The notes: generated by a model from the letters alone, not told the origin. 64,000 nt of DNA from Virgibacillus sp. MSJ-26 (GCF_018918075.1 NZ_JAHLPW010000015.1:43791-107790), one strand, 5' to 3'; positions 27,232 through 37,273 are shown, numbered from the stretch's first letter. Translations and numbers: made by a program.

Positions 27232-28523
27232 TCGAACGTTATACTCGCGAAGAGATGGGCGCAATTTGGACAGAAAAGAATAAATATAACGCATGGCTGG
27301 AAGTTGAAATTTTGGCCTGTGAAGCGTGGAGTGAACTCGGTGTCATACCACGGGAAGATGTGAAAAAAATTCGTAAAAATGCGCGAGTGAACGTGGACCG
27401 CATCTATGAAATCGAACAGGAAACGCGTCATGATGTCGTCGCATTTACAAGGGCGCTATCAGAAACGTTAAGTGATGAGAAAAAGTGGGTTCATTACGGT
27501 TTAACGTCTACCGATGTGGTGGATACGTCACTTTCATATTTAATTAAACAAGCGAATGAGATTATTAGAAAAGATTTACATCAATTTATCAAGGTACTTA
27601 AAGAAAAGGCCATCGAACATAAACATACTGTTATGATGGGGCGAACTCACGGGGTACACGCTGAACCAACGACATTCGGACTTAAGCTCGCCTTATGGTA
27701 TGAAGAGATGAAACGCCATCTTGAACGTTTTGAGGCAGCGGCTGAGCGAATCGAATTCGGAAAACTGTCTGGCGCGGTCGGAACGTACGCCAATATCGAT
27801 CCATTCGTTGAAAAATATGTGTGCGAGCATCTGGGACTCTCACCAGCACCAGTTTCAACGCAAACACTCCAACGTGATCGGCATGCGGACTATATTTCAA
27901 CGTTATCTTTAATCGCAACGTCAATTGAAAAATTCGCTACTGAAATCCGTGGTTTACAAAAAACAGAAACACGAGAAGTAGAGGAATTTTTTGCGAAAGG
28001 TCAAAAGGGATCATCTGCCATGCCGCATAAACGGAATCCAATCGGCTCGGAAAATATGACGGGGATGGCGCGTTTGATGCGCGGGTTTATGGTAACGGCT
28101 TATGAAAATGTATCGTTATGGCATGAACGCGATATTTCACATTCTTCAGCAGAACGCATTATTTTACCAGATGCTACGATTGCACTGAATTACATGTTGA
28201 ATCGCTTTTCTAACATCGTGAAAAACTTAACTGTATTTCCTGAAAATATGAAACGAAATATTGATAAGACACATGGAGTTATTTTTTCCCAACGTGTGTT
28301 GTTGACACTTATTGATAAAGGTATGTCCCGGGAAGAAGCATATGATTTAGTACAACCAAAAGCAATGGAAGCATGGGAAACAGAAGTTCATTTCAAAAAG
28401 CTTGTTGAAGCAGATGATCAGATCACAAATGTTTTATCACAAGAAGAAATCAATGCTTGTTTTGACACAACGTACCATTTGAAAAATGTCGACTTTATTT
28501 TTGAACGGATTGGATTAAAATAA
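27228..28523 (+). CDS. purB: Adenylosuccinate lyase PurB
   Basis: PurB acts twice: it splits SAICAR to AICAR and adenylosuccinate to AMP. The 431-residue protein has the fumarase/lyase signature [20 protein letters not shown] and [14 protein letters not shown] with the catalytic His. ATG overlaps the purK stop (ATGA) and follows AGGAGG. It needs SAICAR from PurC, whose gene is missing directly downstream, where it stands in B. subtilis. Confidence 0.97.
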   Translation: MIERYTREEMGAIWTEKNKYNAWLEVEILACEAWSELGVIPREDVKKIRKNARVNVDRIYEIEQETRHDVVAFTRALSETLSDEKKWVHYGLTSTDVVDTSLSYLIKQANEIIRKDLHQFIKVLKEKAIEHKHTVMMGRTHGVHAEPTTFGLKLALWYEEMKRHLERFEAAAERIEFGKLSGAVGTYANIDPFVEKYVCEHLGLSPAPVSTQTLQRDRHADYISTLSLIATSIEKFATEIRGLQKTETREVEEFFAKGQKGSSAMPHKRNPIGSENMTGMARLMRGFMVTAYENVSLWHERDISHSSAERIILPDATIALNYMLNRFSNIVKNLTVFPENMKRNIDKTHGVIFSQRVLLTLIDKGMSREEAYDLVQPKAMEAWETEVHFKKLVEADDQITNVLSQEEINACFDTTYHLKNVDFIFERIGLK

Positions 28524-28549
28524 TTCACTTTATAAATGGAGGGGCAAAC

Positions 28550-30790
28550 ATGGGAGCACAGATCGAAGTCAGTCCAGAGACAATTGAATCAGAGAAGCTT
28601 TATCAAGAGATGGGTTTAAGTGATGAAGAGTATCAAATGGTTAAGGAGAAATTAGGTAGACGACCTAATTATACGGAAACGGGTCTCTTTTCAGTAATGT
28701 GGTCGGAGCATTGTAGCTATAAATCTTCAAAACCTATTTTGAAAAAATTTCCTACTAAAGGACCTCAAGTTATTCAAGGCCCAGGTGAGGGAGCGGGCGT
28801 CGTTAATATTGGCGACGACCAGGCTGTTGTATTTAAAATGGAAAGTCATAATAGTCCGTCTGCGGTTGAACCTTTTGAAGGATCTGCTACTGGTGTAGGC
28901 GGTATTGTTCGTGACGTGTTCTCTATGGGAGCTAAGCCAATTGCATTAATGAACTCTCTTCGTTTTGGTGAACTGACCAACAATCATACAAAATACTTAG
29001 TGTCTGAAGTTGCTCGTGGTATGGCCCATTATGGCAATACATTAGAGGTGCCTACAGTCGGTGGTGAAGTCTATTTTGATAACTGTTACGAAGAAAATCC
29101 GCTCGTTAACGCAATGTGTGTCGGACTTATTAATCAAAAAGACTTGCAAAAAGGTGTGGCCTCTGGTGTCGGAAACAGCGTGATTTATGCAGGGCGCGAT
29201 ACAGGTAGAGATGGCATTCATGGTGCGACTTTCTCTTCTGACGTTCTCGAAGGGGATTCTGAAGATCAATCTTCAGCCATCGCCATTGGAAATCCAGAAA
29301 TTGAAAAACGATTGATTAGTGCGTGTCTTGAAGTTATCAAGTCTGATGCTGTTATCGGCATGCAAGATATGGGAGCAGCTGGTTTGACGTCTTCCGCTAG
29401 TGAAATGGCAAGCAGTTCAGGAACAGGGATTGAAATGAATCTTGATTTGGTGCCACAGCGTGAACAAGATATGACGGCTTATGAACTGATGCTGTCTGAA
29501 TCTCAAGAACGAATGCTGCTCGTTGTTAAAGAAGGGCACGAACAGGACGTCATTGAAGTTTTTAAAAAACATCAAGTTGAGGCCGTCACTATTGGAAAAG
29601 TGATTGAAGAACAATCATTCAGAGTTATTCAAAACGGTGAAGTTTTCGCTGACGTACCTGTTGATGCGCTTGTTGAAGAAGCACCTGTTTATGATTTACC
29701 TGCTGAGGAAGCCACTTATTTTAAAGAATTTCAACAAAAAGAAAACGCAATTCCACAAGTGGAAAATCATAGTGACATGCTAAAGACATTGCTCGGTCGC
29801 CCGACAATAGCTAGTAAAAAAGCTATTTATAATCAATTTAAAACAAATGCACAAGACAGTACGCTTATAGGTCCCGGTGCAAGTGCAGCGGTTGTGGGCA
29901 TTAAGGGAACTGAAAAAGCGATTGCTATGTCAACAGATTGTAACGCTCGCTATATTTATTTAGATCCGGAAACAGGCGGAAAGATAGCTGTTGCTGAGAG
30001 TGCTAGAAATATCGTTTGTTCTGGCGCCAAACCTCTTGCTTTAACGGATGGATTGAATTTTGGAAATCCGACAGACCCGGAAGTATTTTGGCAAATGGGA
30101 AAGAGTATTGATGGCATTAGTACGGCGAGTCGCGAACTAGATACGCCTGTTATAAGTGGAAATGTTTCTTTATATAATCAATCAAAAGGAGAAGCCATTT
30201 TCCCAACGCCAATTATTGGTATGGTAGGACTTCTTGAATCTGTTGACCACTTGACACCAAGCCATTTTCAGCAGGCTGGCGATTTAATTTACTTAATTGG
30301 TGAGACAGAAGTAGAGTTCGGTGGGAGTGAATTGCAAAAAGTGCTCAATAACTCTTATTCAGGTAAAGCACCTAAGATTGATTTAAAAGAGGAAGCAAAA
30401 CGTCAAAAGCAAATTTTGAAGGCAATTCAAGCAGGTCTCATCGTTTCAGCAACAGATATATCTGAAGGTGGGCTAGCCGTTGCTTTAGCTGAAACTACAT
30501 TTACAGAGCAAGGATTAGGATTAACTGTTGCACTTGAAGGAAACGAGACAGTTCAACTATTTAGTGAAACTCAATCACGATTCATTATCTCTGTGCGACC
30601 TGAACTTCAAGAGAAATTTGAGTCTTCCATCGATTCAGCAAAACAAATAGGTTACGTGACAGAGACAAATGAATTCATAGTAAAGGTAAACGACAAACAA
30701 GTTATCCAGGAGCCAGTTGACCAACTCCAAAAGGTATGGGAGCAAGCCCTTTCCAACCAATTGGAAAACAAAGGGATAAGTGAGGCGTAA
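28550..30790 (+). CDS. purL: Phosphoribosylformylglycinamidine synthase subunit PurL (small type)
   Basis: This 746-residue small-type PurL normally receives ammonia from the PurQ glutaminase with PurS as a bridge. [45 protein letters not shown] and [16 protein letters not shown] are conserved. In the near-invariant ESHNHPSA motif the second His is Ser (residue 102, codon AGT at 28853): ESHNSPSA. Neither purQ nor purS is present, and the protein has no fused glutaminase domain. It may use free ammonia. The gene starts only 26 bp after purB, behind GGAGGGG. Confidence 0.93.
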   Translation: MGAQIEVSPETIESEKLYQEMGLSDEEYQMVKEKLGRRPNYTETGLFSVMWSEHCSYKSSKPILKKFPTKGPQVIQGPGEGAGVVNIGDDQAVVFKMESHNSPSAVEPFEGSATGVGGIVRDVFSMGAKPIALMNSLRFGELTNNHTKYLVSEVARGMAHYGNTLEVPTVGGEVYFDNCYEENPLVNAMCVGLINQKDLQKGVASGVGNSVIYAGRDTGRDGIHGATFSSDVLEGDSEDQSSAIAIGNPEIEKRLISACLEVIKSDAVIGMQDMGAAGLTSSASEMASSSGTGIEMNLDLVPQREQDMTAYELMLSESQERMLLVVKEGHEQDVIEVFKKHQVEAVTIGKVIEEQSFRVIQNGEVFADVPVDALVEEAPVYDLPAEEATYFKEFQQKENAIPQVENHSDMLKTLLGRPTIASKKAIYNQFKTNAQDSTLIGPGASAAVVGIKGTEKAIAMSTDCNARYIYLDPETGGKIAVAESARNIVCSGAKPLALTDGLNFGNPTDPEVFWQMGKSIDGISTASRELDTPVISGNVSLYNQSKGEAIFPTPIIGMVGLLESVDHLTPSHFQQAGDLIYLIGETEVEFGGSELQKVLNNSYSGKAPKIDLKEEAKRQKQILKAIQAGLIVSATDISEGGLAVALAETTFTEQGLGLTVALEGNETVQLFSETQSRFIISVRPELQEKFESSIDSAKQIGYVTETNEFIVKVNDKQVIQEPVDQLQKVWEQALSNQLENKGISEA

Positions 30791-30792
30791 AT

Positions 30793-32160
30793 ATGTTTGG
30801 CATTTGGGGACATAAACAAGCAGCAGAAATAACATATTATGGACTTCATGCGACACAACATCGCGGGCAAGAAGGTGCTGGCATCGTTTCGAATGACGGA
30901 GCCGAACTGCTGATCCATAAAGATGTCGGTTTGCTTAATGATGTATTTGGTCGGCCGGACTTAGGACAACTAAACGGCGAGGCAGCGATTGGACATGTGC
31001 ATTATGTTACCAATCAGGATACGGGGTACGAAAACGTGCAGCCACATCTATTCCACTCTCAGTCAGGGAGTGTGGCTCTCGCCCATAGTGGAAACATCAT
31101 GAACGCCCATGATCTTCGCGGTGAACTTGAAAATGAAGGAAGTATTTTTCATACGAAGGCAGATACGGAATTACTTGCCCATTTGATTCGCCGCAATGGG
31201 AAGGAAATTACTGAACCAGGAATTATATCAGCGTTCAAGAAACTAGTCGGTGCTTATACTTTTCTCATCCTAACTGAAGATAAACTTTATGCAGCGGTTG
31301 ATCCTTTTGGGATTCGTCCCTTATCGATCGGTCGGATTGGTGAGAGTTATGTAGTTGCTTCAGAGACGTGTGCCTTTGACCTCGTCGGTGCTAAGTTTGA
31401 TCGGGAAATTTTACCTGGTGAACTAGTTACGATAAGTAGAGCTGGCATTGAGTCGGCTCGCTTTGCGGTAAGAGAGCAACGTCATCTATGCGCCATGGAA
31501 TATGTCTATTTTTCAAGACCTGATAGTGATTTGAATTATGTCAATGTTCATGCATCAAGAAAACGAATGGGCATTGAACTGGCCAAAGAAGCCCCTGTTG
31601 AAGCAGATGTCGTGACCGGTGTGCCGGATTCAAGTATTTCCGCAGCTATCGGTTATGCGGAACAAACAGGTTTACCGTATGAAATGGGCTTAATAAAAAA
31701 TCGCTATGTCGGCCGAACGTTTATAAAACCGTCACAGGAAATGCGCGAACAAGGCGTGAAAATGAAACTTTCACCGGTACGTGGCATTGTTGAAGGAAAA
31801 CGGGTCGTTATGATTGACGATTCCATTGTTCGTGGTACGACAAGTATCAGGATTGTTAAAATGCTTAAGGAAGCTGGCGCGAAAGAAGTGCATGTTCGGA
31901 TTGCTTCACCACCGATTAAAAATCCATGTTATTACGGCATTGATATGTCAACAAGAGAAGAACTGATTGCAGCCAATAAAGAAATAGAAGATATTCGTGA
32001 GGTGCTAGGAGCAGATAGTGTCGCTTATTTATCTCCAGATGGATTGGAAAAAGCGATTGTTAAAGATAAAACAATTAACCAAGGCATATGCAACGCCTGT
32101 ATGACAGGACAGTATCCTGTTGGAACTGAAGAAAACAAACAGTCATTTCTCACAAACTAA
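30793..32160 (+). CDS. purF: Amidophosphoribosyltransferase PurF lacking the glutaminase nucleophile
   Basis: PurF makes phosphoribosylamine from PRPP. The 455-residue protein aligns with B. subtilis PurF but begins MFGIWGH where mature PurF begins CGVFGIWGH. The propeptide and Cys1 are absent; an in-frame stop lies four codons upstream and no Cys codon is nearby. The Arg that holds glutamine (HVRY) is His70 (HVHY) and the oxyanion Asn (AHNGN) is Ser99 (AHSGN). The PRPP loop VVMIDDSIVRGTTS and the iron-sulfur cysteines (LCAMEYVYFS, NPCYYG, GICNAC) remain. It should be unable to hydrolyse glutamine but may work with ammonia. Confidence 0.93.
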   Translation: MFGIWGHKQAAEITYYGLHATQHRGQEGAGIVSNDGAELLIHKDVGLLNDVFGRPDLGQLNGEAAIGHVHYVTNQDTGYENVQPHLFHSQSGSVALAHSGNIMNAHDLRGELENEGSIFHTKADTELLAHLIRRNGKEITEPGIISAFKKLVGAYTFLILTEDKLYAAVDPFGIRPLSIGRIGESYVVASETCAFDLVGAKFDREILPGELVTISRAGIESARFAVREQRHLCAMEYVYFSRPDSDLNYVNVHASRKRMGIELAKEAPVEADVVTGVPDSSISAAIGYAEQTGLPYEMGLIKNRYVGRTFIKPSQEMREQGVKMKLSPVRGIVEGKRVVMIDDSIVRGTTSIRIVKMLKEAGAKEVHVRIASPPIKNPCYYGIDMSTREELIAANKEIEDIREVLGADSVAYLSPDGLEKAIVKDKTINQGICNACMTGQYPVGTEENKQSFLTN

Positions 32161-32184
32161 AAATTCGCCGGAGGGTTTACAATC

Positions 32185-33201
32185 ATGTCAAATCGATATA
32201 AAGAGGCTGGGGTCGACGTAGAAAAAGGTTATGAAGCAGTTGAGCGTATGAAAAAGCATATTAATAAAACGACACGTCCTGAAGTGCTTGGTGGTGTGGG
32301 AGCTTTTGCGGGATTATTTGAGCTCACGTCATTCAAATTTAAAGAACCAGTCCTAGTTTCAGGTACAGATGGCGTCGGTACGAAATTAAAGCTCGCCTTT
32401 CAATTAAATAAACATAATACAATCGGGATTGATTTAGTGGCCATGTGTGTGAACGATATTGTGGCACAAGGGGCTCAGCCGTTGTTTTTCCTAGATTATA
32501 TCGGCTGCAGTGAAAACGACCCTGACGTGATGGAAGACATTGTCGCTGGGATTTCTGAAGGATGTGTTGCAGCTGGTGCTGCCCTTATCGGTGGCGAAAC
32601 GGCCGAGATGCCGGGCATGTATGCGACGGATGAATACGATTTGGCTGGTTTTTCAGTCGGTATTGCTGAAAAGTCCGAACTTATTACTGGAGAGTCGATT
32701 GAAGAAGGCGACGTGGTGATTGGACTGGCGTCAAGTGGGATTCATTCTAATGGTTATTCGTTAGTACGCCAGCTTGTTGAAGATTTGGATTTAACTGAAA
32801 AATATGGCGAGATGGATGCTGCGTTAGGTGAGGTCTTGCTGACACCTACTAGAATCTATGCTAAATCGGTTGTGAATGTAATGGCTGAATACAACATCAA
32901 AGGCATTACCCATGTAACCGGGGGAGGTTTTTATGAAAACTTTCCGAGAATGCTTCCTGAGGGATTAGGGGTTGAACTTGATTCAACTCGCTGGGATGTT
33001 CCAACTGTATTCACCTTTTTACAAGAAAAGGGCGATATCTCACTTGAAGAGATGTACGGTATTTTCAATATGGGTATTGGCATGGCAGTTGTTGTCTGTA
33101 AAGAAGATGCAGAGCAAGTGACGAAAATCTTCAATCAGCAAGGGGAACAAGCATCAATGATTGGTAAAGTGACGAGCCGTGAAGGGGTGCACTTTTTATA
33201 A
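32185..33201 (+). CDS. purM: Phosphoribosylformylglycinamidine cyclo-ligase PurM (AIR synthetase)
   Basis: PurM closes FGAM to AIR with ATP. The 338-residue protein has SGTDGVGTKLKLAFQ, AMCVNDIVAQGA, IGGETAEMPGMY, GLASSGIHSNGYSL and HVTGGGFYENFPRMLP, all typical. ATG follows GGAGGG. It shares a TAATG junction with purN. No unusual substitution is noticed. Confidence 0.96.
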   Translation: MSNRYKEAGVDVEKGYEAVERMKKHINKTTRPEVLGGVGAFAGLFELTSFKFKEPVLVSGTDGVGTKLKLAFQLNKHNTIGIDLVAMCVNDIVAQGAQPLFFLDYIGCSENDPDVMEDIVAGISEGCVAAGAALIGGETAEMPGMYATDEYDLAGFSVGIAEKSELITGESIEEGDVVIGLASSGIHSNGYSLVRQLVEDLDLTEKYGEMDAALGEVLLTPTRIYAKSVVNVMAEYNIKGITHVTGGGFYENFPRMLPEGLGVELDSTRWDVPTVFTFLQEKGDISLEEMYGIFNMGIGMAVVVCKEDAEQVTKIFNQQGEQASMIGKVTSREGVHFL

Positions 33202-33785
33202 TGAAAAATGTAAGAGCAGCTGTTTTCGCTTCGGGTTCCGGGACGAATTTTCAAGCCATCATTGAACGGACAGATTTGCCATGTGAGATTTCACTGTTAA
33301 TTTGTGACAAACCTGGGGCACCTGTCATTGAGAAAGCTAAGCACGCTGGGGTTTCTGTACTTTCTTTTAATCCTAAACACTATCGATCTAAAAGTGAGTA
33401 TGAGGAGCGGTTAGTGGATCAGCTTCAAGCGTATGAAATAGATTGGATTTTCTTAGCCGGGTATATGCGGCTAATAGGGTCAACACTACTACACACGTAC
33501 GAGGGAAGAATTATCAATATTCATCCGTCATTATTGCCTAAGTTTCCAGGACTCGATGCAATTGGTCAGGCGCTTGAAAATAAAGCCAGTGTGACAGGCG
33601 TGACGATTCATTATGTGGATGAAGGCATGGACACAGGTCCTGTAATCGCGCAAGAATCTATATCAATTTATCCTAATGAATCACGAGATAGTTTAACGGA
33701 ACGAATTCAAAACATAGAACACGAGTTATATCCTGAAGTTATCAAACAACTTATTAAAGAATCAAAGAGAGAGGTAAGGGGTTAG
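33201..33785 (+). CDS. purN: Phosphoribosylglycinamide formyltransferase PurN
   Basis: PurN transfers a formyl group from 10-formyl-tetrahydrofolate to GAR. The 194-residue protein has FASGSGTNFQAI at the substrate site, and the catalytic residues Asn, His and Asp lie in INIHPSLLPKFPG and VDEGMDTGPVIAQ. It overlaps purM by one base and precedes purH by two bases. Confidence 0.96.
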   Translation: MKNVRAAVFASGSGTNFQAIIERTDLPCEISLLICDKPGAPVIEKAKHAGVSVLSFNPKHYRSKSEYEERLVDQLQAYEIDWIFLAGYMRLIGSTLLHTYEGRIINIHPSLLPKFPGLDAIGQALENKASVTGVTIHYVDEGMDTGPVIAQESISIYPNESRDSLTERIQNIEHELYPEVIKQLIKESKREVRG

Positions 33786-33787
33786 CC

Positions 33788-35320
33788 ATGACGAAAAGAG
33801 CATTGATCAGTGTATCCGATAAGACGAATATCGTACCATTTGCCGAGGGTCTTGTTAATTTGGATTATGACATTATTTCAACAGGTGGCACATTAAAGGT
33901 ATTAAAAGAAGCCGGACTAGACGTCAAAGCTGTTGAAGATGTGACAGATTTTCCGGAAATCTTAGACGGTCGAGTCAAAACATTACATCCATTTATTCAC
34001 GGTGGGTTACTGGCAAATTATAATAAGCCCGAACATAAAGCAGAGCTTGAAAGTCATCAGATTAAGCCAATTGATATGGTTGTTGTCAACCTTTATCCGT
34101 TCAAACAAACGCTTGATCAACCGAACGTCACAGATGGGGAAATTATTGAAAACATTGATATCGGTGGCCCGACGATGCTGCGTGCAGCTGCTAAAAACTT
34201 TGAGCACGTAACAGTTGTAGTGGATCCGGTAGATTATGAAGATGTTCTTTCTGCTTTAACGGAAAAAGAATTGACTCTTGCTAAAAGACAGGAATTAGCT
34301 GCGAAAGTATTCCGACACACAGCCCATTATGATGCATTGATTGCCGGCTTTTTCACTAGCAAAACGGACGACAAATATCCCGAAACTTATACCGTTACCT
34401 ATGAAAAAGTTCAATCACTACGTTACGGTGAAAACCCACATCAAGAAGCAGCTTTTTATAAAGATGCACAAGAAATGTCAGGAAGCTTAGCTAGTGGAAA
34501 GCAGCTCCACGGAAAAGAATTATCTTATAACAATATCCAAGATGCAAATAGTGCACTTGAAATACTGAGCGAATATGAGCAACATGCAGCTGTAGCAGTG
34601 AAGCATATGAACCCATGCGGTATTGGGGTAGGTGAGACGATTGAAGCAGCATTTCAAAAAGCATTTGACGCTGATCCCATTTCTATTTTTGGCGGAATCG
34701 TTGCAGTCAACCGAGAAGTGACCAAAGACTTGGCTAAAAAATTGAGCGAAATATTTTTAGAAATTGTCATCGCTCCTGGATTTTCTGATGAAGCGTTTAA
34801 TATTTTAACGAAGAAGAAAAATATTCGTTTAGTAGAGCTAAATGTAGCAGGAGAGCGTTCATCTTATCAACGCTTAACAACGGTTAAAGGCGGAATGCTT
34901 ATACAAGAGGCTGACCAAGCAGAAGTTAAAACAGATGAACTGAGTTATCCAACAAAACGTCAACCAACAGAACAAGAATGGAAAGATTTGATGTTTGCTT
35001 GGAAAGCAGTCAAACATGTGAAATCTAATGCGATTGTATTAGCAAAAAATGAACAAACAGTTGGCGTGGGTGCAGGTCAAATGAACCGTGTCGGAGCGGC
35101 GAAAATCGCAATTGAACAAGCGGGTGACAAAGCAGAAAAAGCGGTCATGGCGTCAGATGCCTTTTTCCCAATGCCAGATACGGTCGAAGCAGCAGCTAAA
35201 GCAGGAGTCACAGCCATCATTCAACCCGGAGGATCAAAACGCGATCAAGATTCTATTGATACATGTGATGAAGCCGGCATTGCGATGGTCTTTACAGGAA
35301 TGAGACATTTTAAGCATTAA
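33788..35320 (+). CDS. purH: Bifunctional AICAR transformylase / IMP cyclohydrolase PurH
   Basis: PurH performs the last two steps to IMP. The 510-residue protein carries the cyclohydrolase domain (ISVSDKTNIVPFA, STGGT, GRVKTLHPFIHGG) and the transformylase domain (LRYGENPHQEAAFY, KHMNPCGIGVG, SDAFFPMPD, QPGGSKRD), ending in TGMRHFKH. ATG follows GAGGTAAGG. A 230-bp gap with a tandem array separates it from purD. Confidence 0.97.
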   Translation: MTKRALISVSDKTNIVPFAEGLVNLDYDIISTGGTLKVLKEAGLDVKAVEDVTDFPEILDGRVKTLHPFIHGGLLANYNKPEHKAELESHQIKPIDMVVVNLYPFKQTLDQPNVTDGEIIENIDIGGPTMLRAAAKNFEHVTVVVDPVDYEDVLSALTEKELTLAKRQELAAKVFRHTAHYDALIAGFFTSKTDDKYPETYTVTYEKVQSLRYGENPHQEAAFYKDAQEMSGSLASGKQLHGKELSYNNIQDANSALEILSEYEQHAAVAVKHMNPCGIGVGETIEAAFQKAFDADPISIFGGIVAVNREVTKDLAKKLSEIFLEIVIAPGFSDEAFNILTKKKNIRLVELNVAGERSSYQRLTTVKGGMLIQEADQAEVKTDELSYPTKRQPTEQEWKDLMFAWKAVKHVKSNAIVLAKNEQTVGVGAGQMNRVGAAKIAIEQAGDKAEKAVMASDAFFPMPDTVEAAAKAGVTAIIQPGGSKRDQDSIDTCDEAGIAMVFTGMRHFKH

Positions 35321-35329
35321 AGTTGTTGA

Positions 35330-35530
35330 TGGATAATGGTCATTTAGTGCATGACGTTCAATTGAGACGTGAAATCCCGTCGGAAAGATCGTCATAGGGT
35401 GAATGACGTTCTTTTGGCAGTTGAAATCTCGTCGAAAAGATCGTCATAAGGCACCTGACATTGATTTGAGGTGTGAAGCCTCATTGAAAAGATCTTCATA
35501 AGACGCATGACGTTGATTTGATAGTTACAT
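35330..35530. repeat. Tandem array of 52-bp units between purH and purD (array 3)
   Basis: Units starting near 35353, 35405 and 35457 (52-bp period) begin ATGACGTT or CTGACATT and contain GAAAAGATCGTCAT, so ATGACG and CGTCAT form a dyad 45 nt long with a 7-nt linker. Partial units flank them. It lies within the pur transcription unit. Confidence 0.82.
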
Positions 35531-35552
35531 AAATATGAGGAGGAGTATACCA

Positions 35553-36803
35553 ATGAACGTATTAGTTGTTGGGCGTGGTGGCCGTGAGCATAGTCTTGTT
35601 ATGAAACTAGTTGAAAGCGAACGGGTGAATAAGATTTACGTTGCTCCTGGCAATGGTGGAATAGACGGCCAAGCAGTTTGCGTGAATATTGCCGAAACGA
35701 ATACCAAAGCTCTTGTTCAGTTTGCTAAAGAAAACAAAATAGATTTCACAATCGTCGGACCTGAGATGCCACTTGCTAAAGGGATTACGAACTACTTTCA
35801 AGAAGAAGGCTTAGCTATTTTTGCACCGACAAAAGAAGCTGCTTTGCTGGAAGAGAGTAAAAGTTTTGCCAAATCATTTATGAAAAGACATAACGTCCCA
35901 ACGGCAGATTACGAAACCTTCACCAATGTTGAAGAAGCTAGGTTGTATATTGAAGAAAAAGGGGCTCCAATTGTTGTTAAAGCAGACGGGCTTGCTGCTG
36001 GAAAAGGTGTCGTTGTTGCTCAAACAAAACAGGAAGCCCTCCAAGCGCTTGACGATATGCTCGTTTCTAAAATTTTCTCAGAAGCTGGATCAACGGTTGT
36101 TGTGGAAGAATTTTTAGACGGAGAAGAGTTTTCTTTGATGGCTTTTGTCCATGAAAATCAAGTTTATCCGATGGTGACAGCAAGAGATTATAAACGTGCC
36201 TTTGATAACGATGAAGGTCCGAACACCGGTGGAATGGGAGCATACGCCCCTGTCCCGGAAATTACAGAGGAAATTTTAACTTATACAATGAAGGAAGTAC
36301 TTCAGAAAACAGCGGATGGCATGCAGAGTGAAGGACGGTCATTTACAGGTATTTTATATGCTGGCATGATTATGACGCCAAACGGTCCTAAGGTGATTGA
36401 ATTTAATACGCGCTTTGGTGATCCTGAAACCCAAGTTGTGTTACCTTTATTAAAAAATGATCTCCTCCAAGTCATGTTAGATGTTAAAGCGGGGATAGAT
36501 CCTCGACTTGAGTGGCATGATGAATCATGTGTTGGTGTGGTCTTAGCATCCAAAGGTTATCCTGCTCAATCTTGTGAAAAGAATATTCGGATTCCCGACT
36601 TCGCATCGGGTAGTCAATCATTCACGGTCTATGCGGGCACGAAAAAGACTGACCAAGGCTTAGTATCCGATGGTGGGCGTGTGCTTCTAGTTGGTGCGAA
36701 AGACTCTTCACTAAAGCAAGCAACAGAGAAGGCTTATCATTCATTCACCAGTTTCCCAAGTCATGCAGATTTCTTTTATAGAAAAGATATCGGACTAAAC
36801 TAG
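35553..36803 (+). CDS. purD: Phosphoribosylamine-glycine ligase PurD (GAR synthetase)
   Basis: PurD joins phosphoribosylamine to glycine with ATP. The 416-residue ATP-grasp protein has GRGGREHSL, VAPGNGGI, KADGLAAGKGV, NDEGPNTGGMGAYAP and FNTRFGDPETQ. ATG 35553 follows GAGGAGGAG. It is the last gene of the operon and is followed by a terminator. Confidence 0.97.
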   Translation: MNVLVVGRGGREHSLVMKLVESERVNKIYVAPGNGGIDGQAVCVNIAETNTKALVQFAKENKIDFTIVGPEMPLAKGITNYFQEEGLAIFAPTKEAALLEESKSFAKSFMKRHNVPTADYETFTNVEEARLYIEEKGAPIVVKADGLAAGKGVVVAQTKQEALQALDDMLVSKIFSEAGSTVVVEEFLDGEEFSLMAFVHENQVYPMVTARDYKRAFDNDEGPNTGGMGAYAPVPEITEEILTYTMKEVLQKTADGMQSEGRSFTGILYAGMIMTPNGPKVIEFNTRFGDPETQVVLPLLKNDLLQVMLDVKAGIDPRLEWHDESCVGVVLASKGYPAQSCEKNIRIPDFASGSQSFTVYAGTKKTDQGLVSDGGRVLLVGAKDSSLKQATEKAYHSFTSFPSHADFFYRKDIGLN

Positions 36804-36845
36804 TTAAAGAGATAAAGTTGGCATAATATCGGGATTAGCTCATAA

Positions 36846-36892
36846 CACCCGATTGAATATTCTTTTAAAATTCATTCGGGTGCTATGTTTTA
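36846..36892 (+). terminator. Terminator of the pur operon
   Basis: ACACCCGATTGAAT pairs with ATTCATTCGGGTG over an AT loop and is followed by a T-rich tract. An outer AACTAGTT/AACTAGTT pair flanks it. Confidence 0.75.
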
Positions 36893-36924
36893 AACTAGTT
36901 GTAATCTCCTACAACGAAGCTAAT

Positions 36925-37095
36925 CGTCCCCGGAATCAAAGCTGCTCATAAATCCAGGTAGGCAATCGAGTTAAACCTCCCCGGAATCACTGCTGCTCGC
37001 AAATCCAGGTAGGCAACCGAGCTAAACCTCCCTAGAATCACTACCGCTCATAAATCCAGGGAGCCTAAACTAATCCACCACCTCGGATCACTTTA
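36925..37095. repeat. Tandem array of 51-bp units (array 4)
   Basis: The element CCCCGGAATCA...AAATCCAGG recurs with AATCCAGG at 36952, 37003 and 37054, a 51-bp period, with a weaker fourth unit near 37081. CCCGGAAT and ATCCAGG form an imperfect dyad about 30 nt long. Confidence 0.78.
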
Positions 37096-37188
37096 AAAAA
37101 AGAATAAATCGTCACAATCATTCATACAAACTAAAAAGGGACAAGGGAATCTTATCTTTTTTACAGCTAAAGAAAAGTGTCACAAAAA

Positions 37189-37230
37189 TTTCACTTTAAT
37201 TAAACAAAACTTTACTGTATTAAAGTGAAA
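37189..37230. promoter_or_regulatory. 12-bp perfect inverted repeat upstream of yerA
   Basis: TTTCACTTTAAT (37189) and ATTAAAGTGAAA (37219) are exact inverted copies 18 bases apart, and TGTCACA/TGTGATA extend the symmetry. The element sits in the probable promoter region (TAGAAT near 37238) and is not followed by a T run, so an operator is more likely than a terminator. The regulator is unknown. Confidence 0.6.
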
Positions 37231-37273
37231 GATGTGATAGAATAAATAAAATAGATTAATTGGAGAGTTGTTT

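Noticed and set aside
30770..30800. Frameshift hiding a normal PurF N-terminus upstream of 30793
   Set aside because: All three frames between the purL end and the ATG lack a Cys-Gly codon pair, and the purL C-terminus is normal up to its stop.
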